Part shown: positions 4,837 through 6,667 of the stretch, piece after piece
Numbering within the stretch: position 1 is the stretch's first letter
Layout of the letters: each line of letters opens with the position of its first letter
Assembly: GCA_019454915.1 (NCBI GenBank)
Contig: JACFNM010000156.1
Span: 1 to 6,667, forward strand
Direction of reading: 5' to 3'
From: Chitinophagaceae bacterium
GTDB lineage: Bacteria; Bacteroidota; Bacteroidia; Chitinophagales; Chitinophagaceae
DNA: 6,667 nt
The notes under the pieces: model-generated
The model's database searches: none
What the model was told of the DNA's origin: nothing
What the model saw: only the letters and a program-made list of their open reading frames with translations
Made by a program: the position numbers and the translations under genes

Positions 4837-6264
4837 TCAGGAAATTCCCTGCTTTGCTTTACGTGACCGTTTGGCGGCTTTGCCAGGTCCGCTTTCTTCA
4901 TCAGGCGACTGTTCCTGTTTTTGCTTTTTGGATTTTTCCTGTGTTTGCCGGCTGGTATCTTCATCCTGCTTTTGCGTTTTACGAACGCGTTTGTTATTAC
5001 TGTCGTAGATATTGATGGACTTATACTGCGGGCTGGCTTCAATGAATTGCTTTTGTTCCTTACCATCCCGGATAAACGTAACGGATTGCCGGTTCCCTTT
5101 TTCAAGGGATTGCAGCAGGTTTTTACGCTCTTCCTCATTGTTCAGCTCTTTAATGGGATACTCTGCCAGCTTGGCCTTCAGGTCAAACCCATAGTTGTCA
5201 TGGAAATACTTCATCTTGAAGTTGCCGTTGTCTTCTGTGTTTTTGAAGTCCAGTTGTACCCAGGCTTTGTATTTTTCATCCGTGGGCTGGTAATATGCCG
5301 TATTACCCTCTCCGATTTTTTCCAGTTTATTGAGTTCTTTATAGACCGCACGGCCGGCGAGCATATTGTAGGCTTCTTTTAAGGTGAAGTTGTTTTCCCT
5401 CCCGATAAAGAAAGTCTGGTTTACCGCTGCTTCATTGTTCGGCTGGTTTACCGACAGGTCATAGCGGTTAAAGAAATATACCTCGCTGTTTTCAGGTTTT
5501 TTGAAATGCAGCGTTGCCGTGATATTGTCCTTGCCAAATTCGCGTTGGTGCTGCAATGTAAATTCCGGCAACTGCTGTTTTATTTTTTCCATCAATTCGT
5601 TTTCGAGGCTGTCGCCAAATCCTGTGAACTTTACCTGGTCTTTCAGGTAGTCATAATTTTTCTGATTCATATCTGTATTGTTTAATGATGTATTAAGATG
5701 GTTTGATTTTAAGCGATTGTATGCTTCACCTGCGTGGACTCCAGGTGCAAATGACAGGACCGGATATAGCCCAAATTTCTCTTCTGCGGTATGAATAAAA
5801 TCAGGCTTATTTACCGAATACAACGGAACATGATTGTTCCACAGTTGTACAGCTATATGTGCTCCCTTTTCGTCGGCGGTTAATTGCTTCAGGGTTGACC
5901 TTATGTTCTCCATCTCCGCAGCTCCCTTTTCCCAGACCTGGTAATCGTCTGTATACTCATAATACCAGTCCGCACTTTTCATCCTGGTATCAAGGGCGCC
6001 TGTGTCTGTTCCATTGATAGAACTGTGTTCTATCTCAACCTGGGGGAACAATTGCGCATCATAACCGGAAAAACTGTAACCGTTTTCTCCATTCTTTTCA
6101 AACCGGAGTTGATATAATATCTTATCAAGGTCAAATTCCTTAAATAAGGTTATCTCAAAATACCCGTAACCCTGTTGTATATTTTGTTCCAGGATTTCGG
6201 AGAGATTTTCCTCAAACCCGGCGCCCCTTAATTTATTCAGTATTTCTTCCGTCCGATTATCCAT
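4837..6264 (-). CDS. Conserved conjugative-element protein with two related modules and a charged tail
   Basis: This 475-residue protein has no signal peptide or membrane segment and is probably cytosolic. Residues from about 199 to 430 resemble a conserved but unnamed protein of Bacteroidota conjugative transposons, with the landmarks YLKDQVKFTGFG, YFFNRYD, LKEAYNMLAGRAVYKEL, KAWVQLDF, FHDNYGFDLKA and FIEASPQYKSINIYD. Residues 3-72 repeat the opening of that module: GF near 16 and 215, an L-rich helix, an EF..D.I...L.F strand pair and YD at 68 and 268. EAYNRL at 180 matches EAYNML at 297. Met199 sits exactly where the second module would start on its own, so the gene looks like a fused tandem duplication. 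The tail (428-475) is Lys/Gln-rich and probably disordered. It follows traN by 12 bases and is likely in the same operon. Function unknown; a DNA-transfer or DNA-processing role is only inferred from the company it keeps. Confidence 0.82.
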   Translation of the reverse strand: MDNRTEEILNKLRGAGFEENLSEILEQNIQQGYGYFEITLFKEFDLDKILYQLRFEKNGENGYSFSGYDAQLFPQVEIEHSSINGTDTGALDTRMKSADWYYEYTDDYQVWEKGAAEMENIRSTLKQLTADEKGAHIAVQLWNNHVPLYSVNKPDFIHTAEEKFGLYPVLSFAPGVHAGEAYNRLKSNHLNTSLNNTDMNQKNYDYLKDQVKFTGFGDSLENELMEKIKQQLPEFTLQHQREFGKDNITATLHFKKPENSEVYFFNRYDLSVNQPNNEAAVNQTFFIGRENNFTLKEAYNMLAGRAVYKELNKLEKIGEGNTAYYQPTDEKYKAWVQLDFKNTEDNGNFKMKYFHDNYGFDLKAKLAEYPIKELNNEEERKNLLQSLEKGNRQSVTFIRDGKEQKQFIEASPQYKSINIYDSNNKRVRKTQKQDEDTSRQTQEKSKKQKQEQSPDEESGPGKAAKRSRKAKQGIS

Positions 6265-6276
6265 AACTGCGATCTT

Positions 6277-6667
6277 TTATTGATTTGAGAGCAGTCTGCC
6301 GGACTTTACAAGTCTTCGGTTCGCAATTTTCAGGTTAAGATGACGCCCGCCGTTTTGTTCCATCAATTGCACAACCAGGTATTTTTTGTCGGGAATGGTA
6401 AATTTTGGAAGCGAGATGGTTACATTTTGTTCGGCATTCGCAGAAATTCTCTTTGCAGGCCCGGCTATGTAAAAAGGTTGCATTTCCAGTTCCTGCGAAG
6501 CAGTTCGTTTAGATTTTTTCCTGTCCCGGATAAAAATGCGCAGTTGCTGAACATCGTAGCTGATGGCTGTGTTATTTTTCAGCTTCAACTGGAAGTACAG
6601 CATATCTTCATGCAGGTATATACCCTGAACCGCCATACTGATCCCATATTCCCTTTCCCTTGGTCCC
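6277..6667 (-). CDS. traN: Conjugative transposon protein TraN (DUF4138), C-terminal part, cut by right edge
   Basis: The frame is open to the window edge: codons before the internal ATG at 6636 read PREREYGISMAVQGIYLHED without a stop, so that ATG is not the true start. About 130 C-terminal residues are visible. They match the end of TraN from CTnDOT-type systems: GIYLHEDMLYFQLKLKN, then a strand-rich domain with FIRDRKKSKRTASQE, FTIPDKKYLVVQLMEQNGGR and a closing NLKIANRRLV. TraN is a part of the Bacteroidota mating-pair (type IV secretion) apparatus and is thought to sit in the envelope, possibly in a VirB9-like role, though that equivalence is uncertain. Full-length family members are around 300 residues, so the missing part includes the signal peptide. 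The TAA stop lies 12 bases before the next gene. Confidence 0.87.
   Translation of the reverse strand, partial: GPREREYGISMAVQGIYLHEDMLYFQLKLKNNTAISYDVQQLRIFIRDRKKSKRTASQELEMQPFYIAGPAKRISANAEQNVTISLPKFTIPDKKYLVVQLMEQNGGRHLNLKIANRRLVKSGRLLSNQ

Larger units (their letters stand above)
1966..6667. mobile_element. Left end of an integrative and conjugative element inserted at tRNA-Met; extends past right edge
   Basis: The segment joins a large serine recombinase abutting a tRNA with conjugation genes (traN) on the same strand. Its genes (wHTH-like, lipoprotein, two-module conserved protein) are typical of accessory parts of Bacteroidota integrative conjugative elements. By eye, the recombinase part is more AT-rich than the host genes at 1-1840. 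The start coordinate is approximate, anywhere from about 1947 to about 2030, because the direct-repeat partner lies outside the window. An integrative mobilizable element carrying only some tra genes cannot be excluded. Confidence 0.75.

Noticed and set aside
4779..5138. Lys/Arg-rich minus-strand frame overlapping the end of the 475-residue gene
   Set aside because: Same strand but another frame of a well-supported gene; its basic composition simply reflects the A-rich coding of the charged tail.
6277..6636. A complete 119-residue gene starting at the ATG at 6636
   Set aside because: The frame remains open to the window edge and the residues before that Met continue the TraN similarity, so it is a fragment of a longer gene.
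1947..6667. A CRISPR array, toxin-antitoxin pair or defence system in the element
   Set aside because: No regularly spaced repeats were seen, and none of the visible proteins shows nuclease, toxin or antitoxin motifs; the wHTH-like protein has no toxin-like partner beside it.

Overview
The window looks like a chromosomal segment of a Bacteroidota bacterium, probably Chitinophagales-like, at the junction between host DNA and an integrated conjugative element. The evidence for the phylum is a TraN (DUF4138) protein of the Bacteroidota-type conjugation machinery, a TAnnTTTG-type -7 promoter box ahead of the tRNA, gene starts that mostly lack Shine-Dalgarno sequences, and a tRNA without an encoded CCA. 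All family assignments come from reading translated sequence; no database search was possible.

Host part (1 to about 1965): a bestrophin-like anion channel gene runs off the left edge on the minus strand, preceded by a fumarylacetoacetate-hydrolase-family gene in the same direction. A short divergent gap separates these from a hotdog-fold acyl-CoA thioesterase on the plus strand. A plus-strand tRNA-Met(CAT) follows.

Element part (about 1966 to the right edge and beyond): every gene lies on the minus strand and points toward the tRNA. Reading along transcription from the right edge: the C-terminal half of traN (6667-6277), a 475-residue protein built of two related modules (6264-4837), a hairpin, a 248-residue lipoprotein (4735-3989), a 100-residue winged-helix-like protein (3967-3665), an inverted repeat, a 49-residue protein with a very strong Shine-Dalgarno (3619-3470), and a large serine recombinase (3473-1947) whose start overlaps the small gene by ATGA. 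The recombinase frame runs into the tRNA and takes its stop codon from the tRNA T-loop, so the element is most simply read as integrated at the 3' end of tRNA-Met. The far attachment site is outside the window.

The points most worth a second look are the recombinase tail shared with the tRNA, a perfect terminator hairpin for the tRNA that doubles as recombinase coding sequence, the coupled 49-residue protein (a possible recombination accessory factor), the inverted repeat that could act as an operator or terminator ahead of the integration module, and the fused duplicated architecture of the 475-residue protein. No CRISPR array or insertion sequence was seen, and no stretch over 300 bases lacks a gene.
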